From Arthrobacter woluwensis (lineage in GTDB: Bacteria > Actinomycetota > Actinomycetes > Actinomycetales > Micrococcaceae): a stretch of DNA of 64,000 nucleotides. The stretch lies in the NCBI RefSeq assembly GCF_900105345.1, contig NZ_FNSN01000003.1, positions 1,302,001-1,366,000 on the forward strand, written 5' to 3'. The notes beneath the pieces are model-generated. The model was not told where the DNA came from. It made no database searches and saw nothing but the letters and a program-made list of their open reading frames with translations. Made by a program: the position numbers and the translations under genes. Below, piece by piece: positions 7,861 through 15,617 of the stretch. The first letter of the stretch is position 1. Each line of letters starts with the position of its first letter.

Positions 7861-9228
7861 ATGAACGAGAAATCCCCTGTCCTCACCCGCCCGGAAGCGT
7901 CCGCCACGGACCGCAGGCGGGTCCTCTTCGCCACCGTCGTCGGGACGACCGTCGAGTGGTACGACTACTTCATTTACGCCTCCGCCGCGGGGCTCGTCTT
8001 CGGACATCTGTTCTTCGAGCCCGCCGGAAAAGGCATCGGGACCATCCTGGCCTTCCTCACGGTGGGCATCAGCTTCCTCTTCCGCCCGCTCGGAGCCTTC
8101 CTCGCCGGCCATTTCGGTGACAAGTACGGCCGCCGGATCGTCCTCGTGGTGACGCTGATCCTGATGGGCGTCTCGACCGTGCTCATCGGCCTGCTGCCGG
8201 GATACGCCCAGGCCGGCCTGCTCGCGCCGATCCTGCTCATCATCCTGCGGATCCTTCAGGGGATCTCGGCCGGTGGCGAGTGGGGCGGCGCGGTCCTGAT
8301 GGCGGTCGAGCACGCCCCGCGGAACCGGAGGGGGCTCTACGGGGCCATGCCGCAGATCGGTGTGCCGATCGGGCTGCTGCTCGCGAGCGCGATGCTCGCC
8401 ATCATGAACGCGCTCTTCCCGGGCGAAGCCTTCCTCGGCTGGGGCTGGCGCATCCCGTTCCTCTTCTCCGTGGTCCTGATCCTCGTGGGTTACTGGGTGC
8501 GGCGCCGGGTGGAGGAGAGCCCGGTGTTCACCGAGATCGCCGCGCGCAAGGAGCAGACGGGCATGCCCGTGGTGCGGCTGTTCGCCCGGTACACGCCGCT
8601 GGTCCTCCTGGCCGCGCTCGTGTTCGCCGGCAACAACGCCGCGGGGTACATGACCACCGGCGGCTATGTGCAGAACTACGCCACCAATCCGGACGGGCCG
8701 GTGGGTCTGGACCGCGGTTCGGTGCTGTGGGCCGTGACCGCGTCGTCGGTGACCTGGCTCGTGTCCACCTTCGTGGCCGGCTGGCTGAGCGACCGCATCG
8801 GCCGCAGGAACACCTATCTGATCGGGTGGGTGCTGCAAGGATCGGCGGTCCTGGCCCTGTTCCCGCTGGTCAACACCGCGACCCCCGGCCTGCTGGCCCT
8901 GGGACTCATCCTGCTCACGCTCGGACTCGGTTTCACGTACGGCCCGCAATCGGCCTGGTACTCGGAGATGTTCCCGGCCTCGGTGCGGTTCTCCGGGGTC
9001 TCGATCTCCTACGCCATCGGCGCGATCGTGGGTGGCGCCTTCGCTCCGACCATCGCGGCCTGGCTCCAGCAGACCACGGGCACGTCCCAGTCGGTCACCT
9101 GGTACCTGCTGGGCATGACCGTCGTGGGTCTGATCGCCACGCTGCTCCTCCGGGACCGGCGGGGCATCGACCTCAGCCCCGCTGCGGAGGAGGAGCAGGC
9201 GCGCGGAGTCTACGCCTGGCAGCGCTGA
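7861..9228 (+). CDS. MHS-family MFS transporter (aromatic or dicarboxylate/H+ symport)
   Basis: A 455-aa, 12-helix major facilitator protein of the metabolite:H+ symporter type. The family start VVGTTVEWYDYFIYA, the loop 2-3 motif GHFGDKYGRR and the helix-5 segment GGEWGGAVLMAVEHAP are all present. It is divergent from the hpa operon and shares a control region with it, so it probably imports the pathway's aromatic acid. The ATG at 7861 was chosen because GGAG lies 6 nt upstream and family members begin shortly before the first helix; the frame is open back to 7660, but that part covers the operators. It is followed by a long inverted repeat at 9289-9343. Confidence 0.93.
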   Translation: MNEKSPVLTRPEASATDRRRVLFATVVGTTVEWYDYFIYASAAGLVFGHLFFEPAGKGIGTILAFLTVGISFLFRPLGAFLAGHFGDKYGRRIVLVVTLILMGVSTVLIGLLPGYAQAGLLAPILLIILRILQGISAGGEWGGAVLMAVEHAPRNRRGLYGAMPQIGVPIGLLLASAMLAIMNALFPGEAFLGWGWRIPFLFSVVLILVGYWVRRRVEESPVFTEIAARKEQTGMPVVRLFARYTPLVLLAALVFAGNNAAGYMTTGGYVQNYATNPDGPVGLDRGSVLWAVTASSVTWLVSTFVAGWLSDRIGRRNTYLIGWVLQGSAVLALFPLVNTATPGLLALGLILLTLGLGFTYGPQSAWYSEMFPASVRFSGVSISYAIGAIVGGAFAPTIAAWLQQTTGTSQSVTWYLLGMTVVGLIATLLLRDRRGIDLSPAAEEEQARGVYAWQR

Positions 9229-9288
9229 ACAGCGCTGAGCAGGGCGGTGAGCTGAGCGCGAGGCCCGGCGTTGACGTCGTGCGTGGTT

Positions 9289-9343
9289 GAGATGGCACTT
9301 TCTCGGGCGGAACCTCAGGGATTCCCCGAGAAAGTGCCATCTC
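9289..9343. repeat. 19-bp perfect inverted repeat, possible bidirectional terminator
   Basis: Arms GAGATGGCACTTTCTCGGG (9289-9307) and its exact complement (9325-9343) enclose a 17-nt loop. It lies between the convergent MFS and ThDP genes, where a bidirectional terminator is expected, but the AT-richer stem and long loop differ from the other terminators in the window and may mark a dispersed repeat. Confidence 0.75.
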
Positions 9344-9365
9344 GACGACGACGCCGCCCCCGGCG

Positions 9366-11009
9366 TCAGCTGTTCACGCGGATGACCTCGCGCTGGTAGG
9401 GAGCGATCACGGAGCGCGAGATCCTCAGGTCGAGCACGAGGAAGGGGCGCTCTCCCGCCGGTCGGGAGGTCCACTCGGCGAGCCGGTCGAGATCCTCGAT
9501 GCGCCGCACGACCACGCCCTCGGCGCCCACGGCACTGCCCAGAGCGGCGAAGTCCACGTCCGGGATGAGCATGGGATCCTCTGCCAGGCCTTTGAGGCCG
9601 TAGAGGTTGACCTCGGCGCCGTACGCGCCGTCGTTCCAGACCACGCACAGGCCCCGGCCGCCGGCGGTCCGCACGGCCGTCTCCAGATCGGACAGCGCCA
9701 TCAGGCCGCCGCCGTCGCCCGTCGTGAGGACGATCGTCGCGTCCGGGTCGGCCTGAGCCGCGCCCGCGACGCTGGGGAAGCCCAGCCCGATCGACTGGTA
9801 GGCGGTGCCGACCATGATCATGCGCGTGGGCGACGCCACCGGCCAGAACATGTTGGCCCACGCGATGAAGTGCCCGCCGTCGCTCACCACGATCCGGTCC
9901 TCCGGCAGCAGTTCGGCGATCCGCGCGGCTGCCAGCCGGGGATCGAGCCGGCCGTCGGCCAGCTCGGACTCTCCGGGATCCTGGGCGCGGAGGGCTGTGA
10001 CGTCGACGGTCTCCCGCCAGCCCGACGGCCGGGCGCCGTCGAGAGCCGCGGTGAGCGCTTCCGCCACCAGCCGCGCGTCGCCCTGCAGATAATCACCCAC
10101 GCGAGGATGGGTCGCGGCAGGGGCGATGTCCACCTGGACCACGCGGGTGCCCGGCGCGAACAGCTCGCCGAATCGCATGGTGAAGGGATTCAGTGACGCG
10201 CCGAAGACGATCGCGACGTCCGCTTCGTGGATGAGCTCCATGGCGCCCGGCGCTCCGAAGCCGCCGGTCACCCCGAGGTCGAACCGTTCGTCGGGGAAGA
10301 CGCCGCGTCCGAGCGCGCTGGAGGAGGTGACGGCGCCCGTGGCGTCCGCGAGGGCTCCGAGGGCAGGGCCGGCGCCGGCGAGATGCGCTCCGCGCCCCGC
10401 GATCAGGAGCGGCCGTTCGGCCTGGGCGAGGGTCTCGGCCACGCGGGCGATGGCGGCCTGCGTGAAGGGGGCCGGCGCCTGGGGCTGTGGGAGCCGCAGC
10501 GGGGGAGTGGCGGGCACGTCGCCCGCTTCGAGCGTGGGCACGTCGTAGGGGATGGCGAGGACCACCGGGAGGCGGTACGCGAGGGCGTGCTCGATCGCGA
10601 TGATGGTGGTCGCCGCGGCGTCGAGGCGCCCCACGGTGTACGTGCGGACGCCGACGGCGGACGCGAGGGCGATCTGGTCCACATCCCAGGGGCGCGGGCC
10701 GGATGTCGGCTCGTCCCCGACGATCAGGACGAGGGGGATGCGGGCCTGGGCCGCTTCCGCGAGGGCGGTCAGGGTGTTGGTGAACCCGGCGCCATACGTG
10801 GTGGTGGCCGCGGCGATGCGGCCGGATGCGCGGTAGTGGGCGTCCGCGGCCACCACGGCGCCGGCCTCGTGGCGGACCGCGGTGAAGGTGGCCTTGGTGT
10901 CGCACAGGATCGAGTTCAGGAAGTACGCGTTCCCGTTGCCCATGAGGCCGAAGACCTGATCGATGTGGCGGGAGAGGGCGATCGCGACGTGCTGAGAGAC
11001 GGTGGGCAT
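9366..11009 (-). CDS. Thiamine diphosphate-dependent enzyme (decarboxylase/carboligase type)
   Basis: A 547-aa three-domain ThDP enzyme: Pyr domain with the cofactor-activating Glu in AVRHEAGAVVAADAHYRASG, a central Rossmann-like domain (~190-330), and a PP domain with the GDGGGLM...WNDGAYG metal-diphosphate motif. The HH pair of pyruvate and indolepyruvate decarboxylases is absent, and it is not an obvious acetolactate synthase; benzoylformate decarboxylase-like or 2-oxo acid decarboxylase activity is possible. A GntR-like palindrome at 11163-11174 links it to the hpa regulon, so it may process a hydroxyphenyl 2-oxo acid feeding the pathway. This is inference. The ATG at 11009 follows AAAGGC; the longer frame upstream overlaps the promoter. 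Confidence 0.85.
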   Translation of the reverse strand: MPTVSQHVAIALSRHIDQVFGLMGNGNAYFLNSILCDTKATFTAVRHEAGAVVAADAHYRASGRIAAATTTYGAGFTNTLTALAEAAQARIPLVLIVGDEPTSGPRPWDVDQIALASAVGVRTYTVGRLDAAATTIIAIEHALAYRLPVVLAIPYDVPTLEAGDVPATPPLRLPQPQAPAPFTQAAIARVAETLAQAERPLLIAGRGAHLAGAGPALGALADATGAVTSSSALGRGVFPDERFDLGVTGGFGAPGAMELIHEADVAIVFGASLNPFTMRFGELFAPGTRVVQVDIAPAATHPRVGDYLQGDARLVAEALTAALDGARPSGWRETVDVTALRAQDPGESELADGRLDPRLAAARIAELLPEDRIVVSDGGHFIAWANMFWPVASPTRMIMVGTAYQSIGLGFPSVAGAAQADPDATIVLTTGDGGGLMALSDLETAVRTAGGRGLCVVWNDGAYGAEVNLYGLKGLAEDPMLIPDVDFAALGSAVGAEGVVVRRIEDLDRLAEWTSRPAGERPFLVLDLRISRSVIAPYQREVIRVNS

Positions 11010-11162
11010 GGTCGTGCCTTTCGAGACAGACGGAGAGTTGGGGTCCGTATGTGTCTCGCGCGTGCTGCCCGCACGGCTTCGTGCCCCTTTTTCGGGCACC
11101 GGGCTCAGCCGCCTGGAGGGGCGTGCTGTGCCGGACGTCACACATCATACCCAAAGATGCGG

Positions 11163-11174
11163 ATCGTATACGTT
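11163..11174. promoter_or_regulatory. Palindromic operator site 3 (GntR candidate)
   Basis: ATCGTATACGTT matches the palindrome ATCGTATACGAT at 11 of 12 positions. It lies about 155 bp before the ThDP gene and 136 bp before the mobA-like gene, in their divergent control region. Confidence 0.55.
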
Positions 11175-11200
11175 CTCTTGTCCCGCCGGTTTTCGGCGGT

Positions 11201-11246
11201 TATGCTCACTTCATTCGATAAAGGAATTGCTAGTTCTATTATCGAA
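11201..11246 (+). promoter_or_regulatory. mobA-like promoter with downstream inverted-repeat operator
   Basis: A -10-like TATGCT (11201-11206) is followed by TTCGATAA (11214-11221) and its complement TTATCGAA (11239-11246), separated by 17 bp. The repeat would cover the transcription start and first bases, as expected for a repressor site. The TTCGATA core recurs in the iclR operator at 13938-13954. Confidence 0.55.
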
Positions 11247-11298
11247 CTTCGACTATCGGCAACGTCTGTCACCACACAGCGACGTGAGGAGATCCACC

Positions 11299-13188
11299 GT
11301 GCAGTTCCACCATCATGGGTACGTTTCCGGCGACCCGCGCATCCAGCCGGCCGCCGGCGTCGGGCTCGACCGCCCGGAGGAGCTGCCGGATGAGGTGGAC
11401 GTCCTCATCGTCGGCACGGGGCCTGCGGGCATCACCCTCGCCGCGCAGCTCTCCCAGTTCCCGGACGTCACCACCCGCGTCATCGAGCGCCGTCCGGGCC
11501 GTCTCGAGGTGGGGCAGGCGGACGGCATCCAGGCACGCAGCGTCGAGACCTTCCAGGCGTTCGGCTTCGCGCAACGGATCACCGAAGAGGCGTACCGGAT
11601 CACCGAAATGGCGTTCTGGAAGCCGAACCCCGAGCAGCCCGGCGACATCATCCGCACCGCCGTGGCGCCGGACGACCCTAGCGGGGTCAGCGAGTTCCCC
11701 CACCTCATCGTGAACCAGGCCCGCGTCCAGGACTATTTCCTGGAATTCATGAAGAACTCTCCCACCCGCAGTCGGCCCGACTACGGCTGGGAGTTCGTGG
11801 GCCTCGACATCGACCACGACGGCGGTGAGCACCCCGTCTCGGTCACGCTGCGCCGCACGGCGGGCGAAGACGAGGGCGCGGAGCGCGTGATCCGGGCCAA
11901 GTTCGTGGTGGGCGGCGACGGCGCGCGCAGCAAGGTCCGCGAGGCCATCGGCCGCAAACCCGTGGGGGACCAGGCCTTCCACGCCTGGGGCGTCATGGAC
12001 GTCCTCGCGGACACCGACTTCCCGGACATCCGCCGCAAGTGCGCCATCCAGTCCCACGACGGCGGCAGCATCCTCCACATTCCCCGGGAAGGCAACCACC
12101 TCTTCCGCATGTACGTCGACCTCGGCGAGGTGCCGCACGACGACTCCGGCAAGGTCCGGCTGACGAGCCAGGAGGAAGTGGAACGCCGCGCCAATCAGAT
12201 CCTGCACCCCTACACGCTGACCGTCCGGCACGTCGCCTGGCGGAGCGTCTACGAGGTGGGGCACCGGGTCACGGACCGTTTCGACGACGTCCCTGCCGAG
12301 GAGGTCGGCACGCGGACGCCGCGCGTGTTCATCATGGGCGACGCCTGCCACACCCACAGCGCCAAGGCGGGGCAGGGCATGAACGTGTCCATCCAGGACG
12401 GCTTCAACCTGGGCTGGAAGCTCGGGCACGTGCTGGAAAGCCGGGCGCCGCTCTCCCTGCTCGACACGTACTCCGCCGAACGTCAGGTGGTGGCGCAGAA
12501 TCTCATCGACTTCGACAAGGAGTGGTCCAGCCTCATGGCGGCCCGCCCGGACGAGATGGCCGATCCCGCCGAACTGGAGCGCTTCTACGTCCAGACCGCG
12601 GAGTTCCCCGCTGGCTTCATGACCGAGTACACGCCGTCGCTGATCGTCGGGACCGCTGATCATCAGGATCTCGCCACCGGCTTCCCGCTGGGCAAGCGGT
12701 TCAAGTCCGCCGAGGTCACCCGGGTGTGTGACGGCAACCCGGTGCACCTCGGACACCATGCCCGGGCCGATGGCCGGTGGCGCATCTACGTGTTCGCGGG
12801 CCGGGACGGTCTGGATCCGGCGTCGGAGACCGCCGCCCTCGGGCGCTGGCTGGCGGAGTCGCCGGACTCACCGCTCGCCGCCACCCCGGCCGGCCTCGAC
12901 CGGGACGCCTGGTTCGACGTCAAGGTGATCTACCAGCAGCCCCATCTGGACGTGGACATCACCACGGTGCCGGAGGTCTTCCTGCCCCGTACCGGCCCGT
13001 TCCAGGTCACCGACTATGAGAAGGTCTACGCCGCTGACCCGCGGCATGATCTCTTCGAGGCCCGCGGGGTCGACCGGGACGGGGTCATCGTGGTCGTGCG
13101 GCCGGACCAGTATGTCGCCCAGGTCCTGCCGCTCACGGCCCGCGAGGAACTGAGCGCGTTCTTCGCACGGGCATCCTCGGGGGCCTGA
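11299..13188 (+). CDS. FAD-dependent aromatic hydroxylase, MobA-like (3-hydroxybenzoate 4-monooxygenase family)
   Basis: A 629-aa flavoprotein monooxygenase of the phenol 2-monooxygenase group. FAD motifs are clear: VGTGPAG near residue 37, the DG motif VVGGDGARSKVR and the GD motif FIMGDACHTHSAKAGQGMN. A thioredoxin-like C-terminal domain follows, ending with VVRPDQYVAQVLPL. The whole chain resembles MobA of Comamonas testosteroni as I recall it, from the HHHGYVSG start on. It would hydroxylate a 3-hydroxyaryl acid para to the existing hydroxyl, next to the side chain pattern needed for a catechol. In this context 3-hydroxyphenylacetate to homoprotocatechuate is an attractive alternative to 3-hydroxybenzoate to protocatechuate. 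The GTG at 11299 was chosen because GAGGAG lies 8 nt upstream. Confidence 0.9.
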   Translation: MQFHHHGYVSGDPRIQPAAGVGLDRPEELPDEVDVLIVGTGPAGITLAAQLSQFPDVTTRVIERRPGRLEVGQADGIQARSVETFQAFGFAQRITEEAYRITEMAFWKPNPEQPGDIIRTAVAPDDPSGVSEFPHLIVNQARVQDYFLEFMKNSPTRSRPDYGWEFVGLDIDHDGGEHPVSVTLRRTAGEDEGAERVIRAKFVVGGDGARSKVREAIGRKPVGDQAFHAWGVMDVLADTDFPDIRRKCAIQSHDGGSILHIPREGNHLFRMYVDLGEVPHDDSGKVRLTSQEEVERRANQILHPYTLTVRHVAWRSVYEVGHRVTDRFDDVPAEEVGTRTPRVFIMGDACHTHSAKAGQGMNVSIQDGFNLGWKLGHVLESRAPLSLLDTYSAERQVVAQNLIDFDKEWSSLMAARPDEMADPAELERFYVQTAEFPAGFMTEYTPSLIVGTADHQDLATGFPLGKRFKSAEVTRVCDGNPVHLGHHARADGRWRIYVFAGRDGLDPASETAALGRWLAESPDSPLAATPAGLDRDAWFDVKVIYQQPHLDVDITTVPEVFLPRTGPFQVTDYEKVYAADPRHDLFEARGVDRDGVIVVVRPDQYVAQVLPLTAREELSAFFARASSGA

Positions 13189-13220
13189 GGCGGCCGACGT
13201 CGTCGACGGCCCGGGCCGCC
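13189..13220. terminator. Weak hairpin between convergent genes
   Basis: GGCGGCC (13189-13195) can pair with GGCCGCC (13214-13220) in the 40-bp gap between the hydroxylase and iclR genes. There is no T-run, so its role as a terminator is uncertain. Confidence 0.35.
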
Positions 13221-13228
13221 GAGCGTGC

Positions 13229-13936
13229 TCAGGCGCCGTAGGCCCGCGAGATCCGCTCGCCGGCGGCTTTGAGCCGCTCGGCGATCGACTCCTCCTCATG
13301 GGGGAGCGAGACGTGGATGACCGCGATCGACGCCGGCGGCTGGCCCGGCAGGGTCAGCGGGACGGCGACCGACCACAGCGACGGGACCACCTCGTCATGG
13401 CTGAGGGCGTACCCGCGTCGGCGGCTGAGGTCGATCTCGGCGCGGAGCTGTTCGTCGACGTCGTCGGGCCAGGCTTCGGCCGGGAGGGAGAGCAGGATCG
13501 CTTTCCCGGGGCCGCCACGCGTGATCGGGTGGCGGTGTCCCGGGCGGTAGGAGACGACGGCTACGGTCTGGCGCGGGGACGCGCTGATCAGGGTGACCGC
13601 CTCCTCGTGGTCCAGCTGGACGGCGAGGAGGCAGGTCATCCCGAGTTCGTTGGCGACCGCGTTGAGTTCGGGGAGGGCGGCCTGCTGGAGGTCGCGGGAC
13701 ACCCCCGCGGCCAGTGCTGCCAGACCGGCGCCGAGGGCCACCCGTCCGGAGGCGTCCCGGAAGGCCAGGCCATGGCTTTCCAGCGTGAGCAGGAGCCGGT
13801 AGGCGACGGAGCGGTGGACCTCCAGCGCGCCTGCCAGCTCCGCGATGGTCGGAGGCCGGTCGGACGCGGCGATGATCTCCAGCAAGCGGATACCGCGGCT
13901 GAGGGTCTGAGATCCGGGAGTGCTCGTGTCGCTCAC
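13229..13936 (-). CDS. IclR-family transcriptional regulator
   Basis: A 235-aa IclR protein: winged helix-turn-helix at residues ~10-70 (LLEIIAASDRPPTIAELAGALEVHRSVAYRLL region), then the GAF-like effector domain to the C-terminus. IclR regulators often control aromatic acid catabolism, and this one is convergent with the MobA-like gene it may regulate. The start is GTG at 13936. There is no ribosome-binding site; TACTAT lies 7 nt upstream, so the mRNA is probably leaderless. An inverted repeat TGTTC-N7-GAACA covers that -10 and begins 2 bp upstream of the start codon, which points to autoregulation. Confidence 0.92.
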   Translation of the reverse strand: MSDTSTPGSQTLSRGIRLLEIIAASDRPPTIAELAGALEVHRSVAYRLLLTLESHGLAFRDASGRVALGAGLAALAAGVSRDLQQAALPELNAVANELGMTCLLAVQLDHEEAVTLISASPRQTVAVVSYRPGHRHPITRGGPGKAILLSLPAEAWPDDVDEQLRAEIDLSRRRGYALSHDEVVPSLWSVAVPLTLPGQPPASIAVIHVSLPHEEESIAERLKAAGERISRAYGA

Positions 13937-13937
13937 A

Positions 13938-13954
13938 TGTTCGATAGTAGAACA
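13938..13954 (-). promoter_or_regulatory. IclR operator overlapping its own -10
   Basis: TGTTCGATAGTAGAACA has 5-bp inverted arms and contains, on the minus strand, the -10 TACTAT ending 7 nt from the GTG start. It shares TTCGATA with the mobA-like promoter repeat. Confidence 0.6.
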
Positions 13955-13998
13955 GGTGGCGTCCGGAGCCGGGACCGGTGAACTTCAGCTGGTGGATC

Positions 13999-14223
13999 TC
14001 AGTGGATGATGCCGTGCGCCTGCGCACGCGCCAGCTCGACTTCGCGATGGACCAGATCGGCCTCTCGGCGGGTTCGATACTCCAGCTCCAGGCGGTCGCG
14101 GAGCAGAACCTGTTCACAGGGTGAAAGCGGCTGCCGCACCCGGCGGCGGGGGATGAGACGGACCAGGGACGGGAGCAGACGACGGCGGACGGTGGGGCTG
14201 CAGGGGAGCGGTGAAGTGACCAT
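13999..14223 (-). CDS. Small hypothetical protein
   Basis: A 74-aa frame with normal high-GC codon use. It is rich in Arg in its first half; the second half is a predicted amphipathic helix (LLRDRLELEYRTRREADL, then HREVELARAQAHGIIH). No family is recognised. It is divergent from the arsR-type gene 92 bp away. An AACACT element lies 6 nt before the ATG, a weak match to the leaderless -10 pattern seen elsewhere in the window. It could be a chance frame, but its helix and position favour a real gene. Confidence 0.5.
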   Translation of the reverse strand: MVTSPLPCSPTVRRRLLPSLVRLIPRRRVRQPLSPCEQVLLRDRLELEYRTRREADLVHREVELARAQAHGIIH

Positions 14224-14303
14224 GTCCCCAGTGTTCGGGGGCGGGACGCCGCCGTCGTCGATTCGGCGCAGACCGAATCATCGATGCCGGCGACCCTCGG
14301 CAG

Positions 14304-14309
14304 TAATCT
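14304..14309 (+). promoter_or_regulatory. -10 element of leaderless arsR-type gene
   Basis: TAATCT ends exactly 6 nt before the ATG at 14316, and no ribosome-binding site is present. Confidence 0.65.
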
Positions 14310-14315
14310 CAAACC

Positions 14316-15323
14316 ATGTTGCTGCAGCTGACCCCCGCGGACCTGACCCGGATCCGATTCTGCGTCTCCCCGTGGTGGGAAGCGGTCACCTCGGTGCTCA
14401 CGCTCGCCAAGGGGGTACCGATGCACCGCCGATGGATCACGGACTCCAAAGAGGTCCTCACGGCGAGCCCCGGCGCGGCCCGCAAGTGGGAGGTCCTGCG
14501 GACCTTCATCACGGCCAACGGCCACATCCTGGACGGGCTGACCCCCACGCCCTCGCGGGACGAGAGCTTCCAGGACAGTAAGGACCGCGTGCTGAACCAG
14601 GACGCGAACCTGCTGCTGCATGACATGCGGATCATGCGGTCCGTGGCCGATCACCCGGCCGCCCCCGCCATTCTCGACGCCTTCGAAGCGGAGCCCCATC
14701 GCGTGGTGGAAGAGCTGTGTGATGCCGTCGAGTGGGTGTGGAAACTCGCCGTCGAACCCCATTGGGAGCGCATTCACGCGCTTCAGGTGGCCGACATCGA
14801 CTACCGCCTCCGGCTGCTCGCCCGGGGCGGTCTGGACGAGGTCCTCAGGACGCTCCATCCGCAGGTGCTCCGGGTGGAGGAAGGGCTCGACTTCGTGGGC
14901 AAGAGCTGCGACGTCTTCTCCGGCACGGGCTGCGACTCCACCTTCGACGCGGCGGGCCCAGGCTTGATCCTGATCCCCTGCGTGTTCGCCTGGCCGGGCA
15001 CGGTGCTCCTCAACGCTCGCCCTTACACGCCGACCGTCAGCTACGCCCCGCGCGGAGTGGGGTCGCTGTGGGAAGTGCGCGACGGCGGCCGGGACGACTG
15101 CGCGCTCTCCGATCTGATGGGCGGCACCCGGGCCGCCGTGCTGGCCCAGCTGGACATCCCCATGACGACGAAGTACCTCTCGCAGCACCTGGACATCTCT
15201 CCTGCCACGGTGAGCGAACACCTCAAAGTGCTCTCGGCCGCGCGGTTGCTGGAGGCCTACCGGCGCGGGCGGGAGGTCTTCTACCGCCGTACCTCGCTGG
15301 CGGATGACCTGCTGAAAGCCTGA
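14316..15323 (+). CDS. ArsR-type regulator with N-terminal DUF5937-like domain
   Basis: A 335-aa protein. The first ~230 residues form an uncharacterised domain found on actinobacterial ArsR-like regulators (starting LQLTPADLTRIRFCVSPWWE). The last ~90 residues form a winged helix: TKYLSQHLDISPATVSEHL is the recognition helix and RRGREVFYRR the wing. The usual ArsR metal Cys motif is not seen in the helix, though Cys residues occur in the middle (KSCDVFSGTGCDSTFD). Its target and signal are unknown. No SD; leaderless start at 14316 with TAATCT at the right distance. Confidence 0.85.
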   Translation: MLLQLTPADLTRIRFCVSPWWEAVTSVLTLAKGVPMHRRWITDSKEVLTASPGAARKWEVLRTFITANGHILDGLTPTPSRDESFQDSKDRVLNQDANLLLHDMRIMRSVADHPAAPAILDAFEAEPHRVVEELCDAVEWVWKLAVEPHWERIHALQVADIDYRLRLLARGGLDEVLRTLHPQVLRVEEGLDFVGKSCDVFSGTGCDSTFDAAGPGLILIPCVFAWPGTVLLNARPYTPTVSYAPRGVGSLWEVRDGGRDDCALSDLMGGTRAAVLAQLDIPMTTKYLSQHLDISPATVSEHLKVLSAARLLEAYRRGREVFYRRTSLADDLLKA

Positions 15324-15389
15324 GCGGGTGGCCACCCTGCCGGCCGGGGCCCGGACGTCGGACCTCTTCCGGGCTGTGGCCCCAGACCC

Positions 15390-15395
15390 TAGGCT
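15390..15395 (+). promoter_or_regulatory. -10 element of leaderless small gene
   Basis: TAGGCT ends 6 nt before the GTG at 15402. Confidence 0.65.
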
Positions 15396-15401
15396 GGAGC
15401 C

Positions 15402-15617
15402 GTGAGCCTCCTCGATGACCCCTTCGATTACGCCGAGACCAAGGACGGGAAGATCCTGATCCGCCGCGGCGGGCGACTCGTGGTGACCGTCGCCGGAGGC
15501 CGGGCGCAGGACCTCGCCTCACGGCTGGCCCGTGCCGACGATGAGGGCCGGCAGCAGCTCCTGGCGCGGGCCACGGGCAATTACCGGCGGGGAAACGAAC
15601 GGGGTGGCCGCGCATGA
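15402..15617 (+). CDS. Conserved small protein of unknown function
   Basis: A 71-aa protein without signal peptide or membrane segment. The pattern DPFDYxxTKDGKILIRRGGR, followed by VVVAGG-like, and the ending ARATGNYRRGNER, is familiar from small actinobacterial proteins of unknown function. It begins with GTG behind a leaderless promoter and overlaps the MOSC gene by 4 nt (ATGA), so the two are co-transcribed and translationally coupled. No function can be given. Confidence 0.8.
   Translation: MSLLDDPFDYAETKDGKILIRRGGRLVVTVAGGRAQDLASRLARADDEGRQQLLARATGNYRRGNERGGRA

Noticed and set aside
9289-9343. Terminal inverted repeats of an insertion sequence
   Set aside because: There is no transposase or target duplication nearby; the arms are 17 nt apart.
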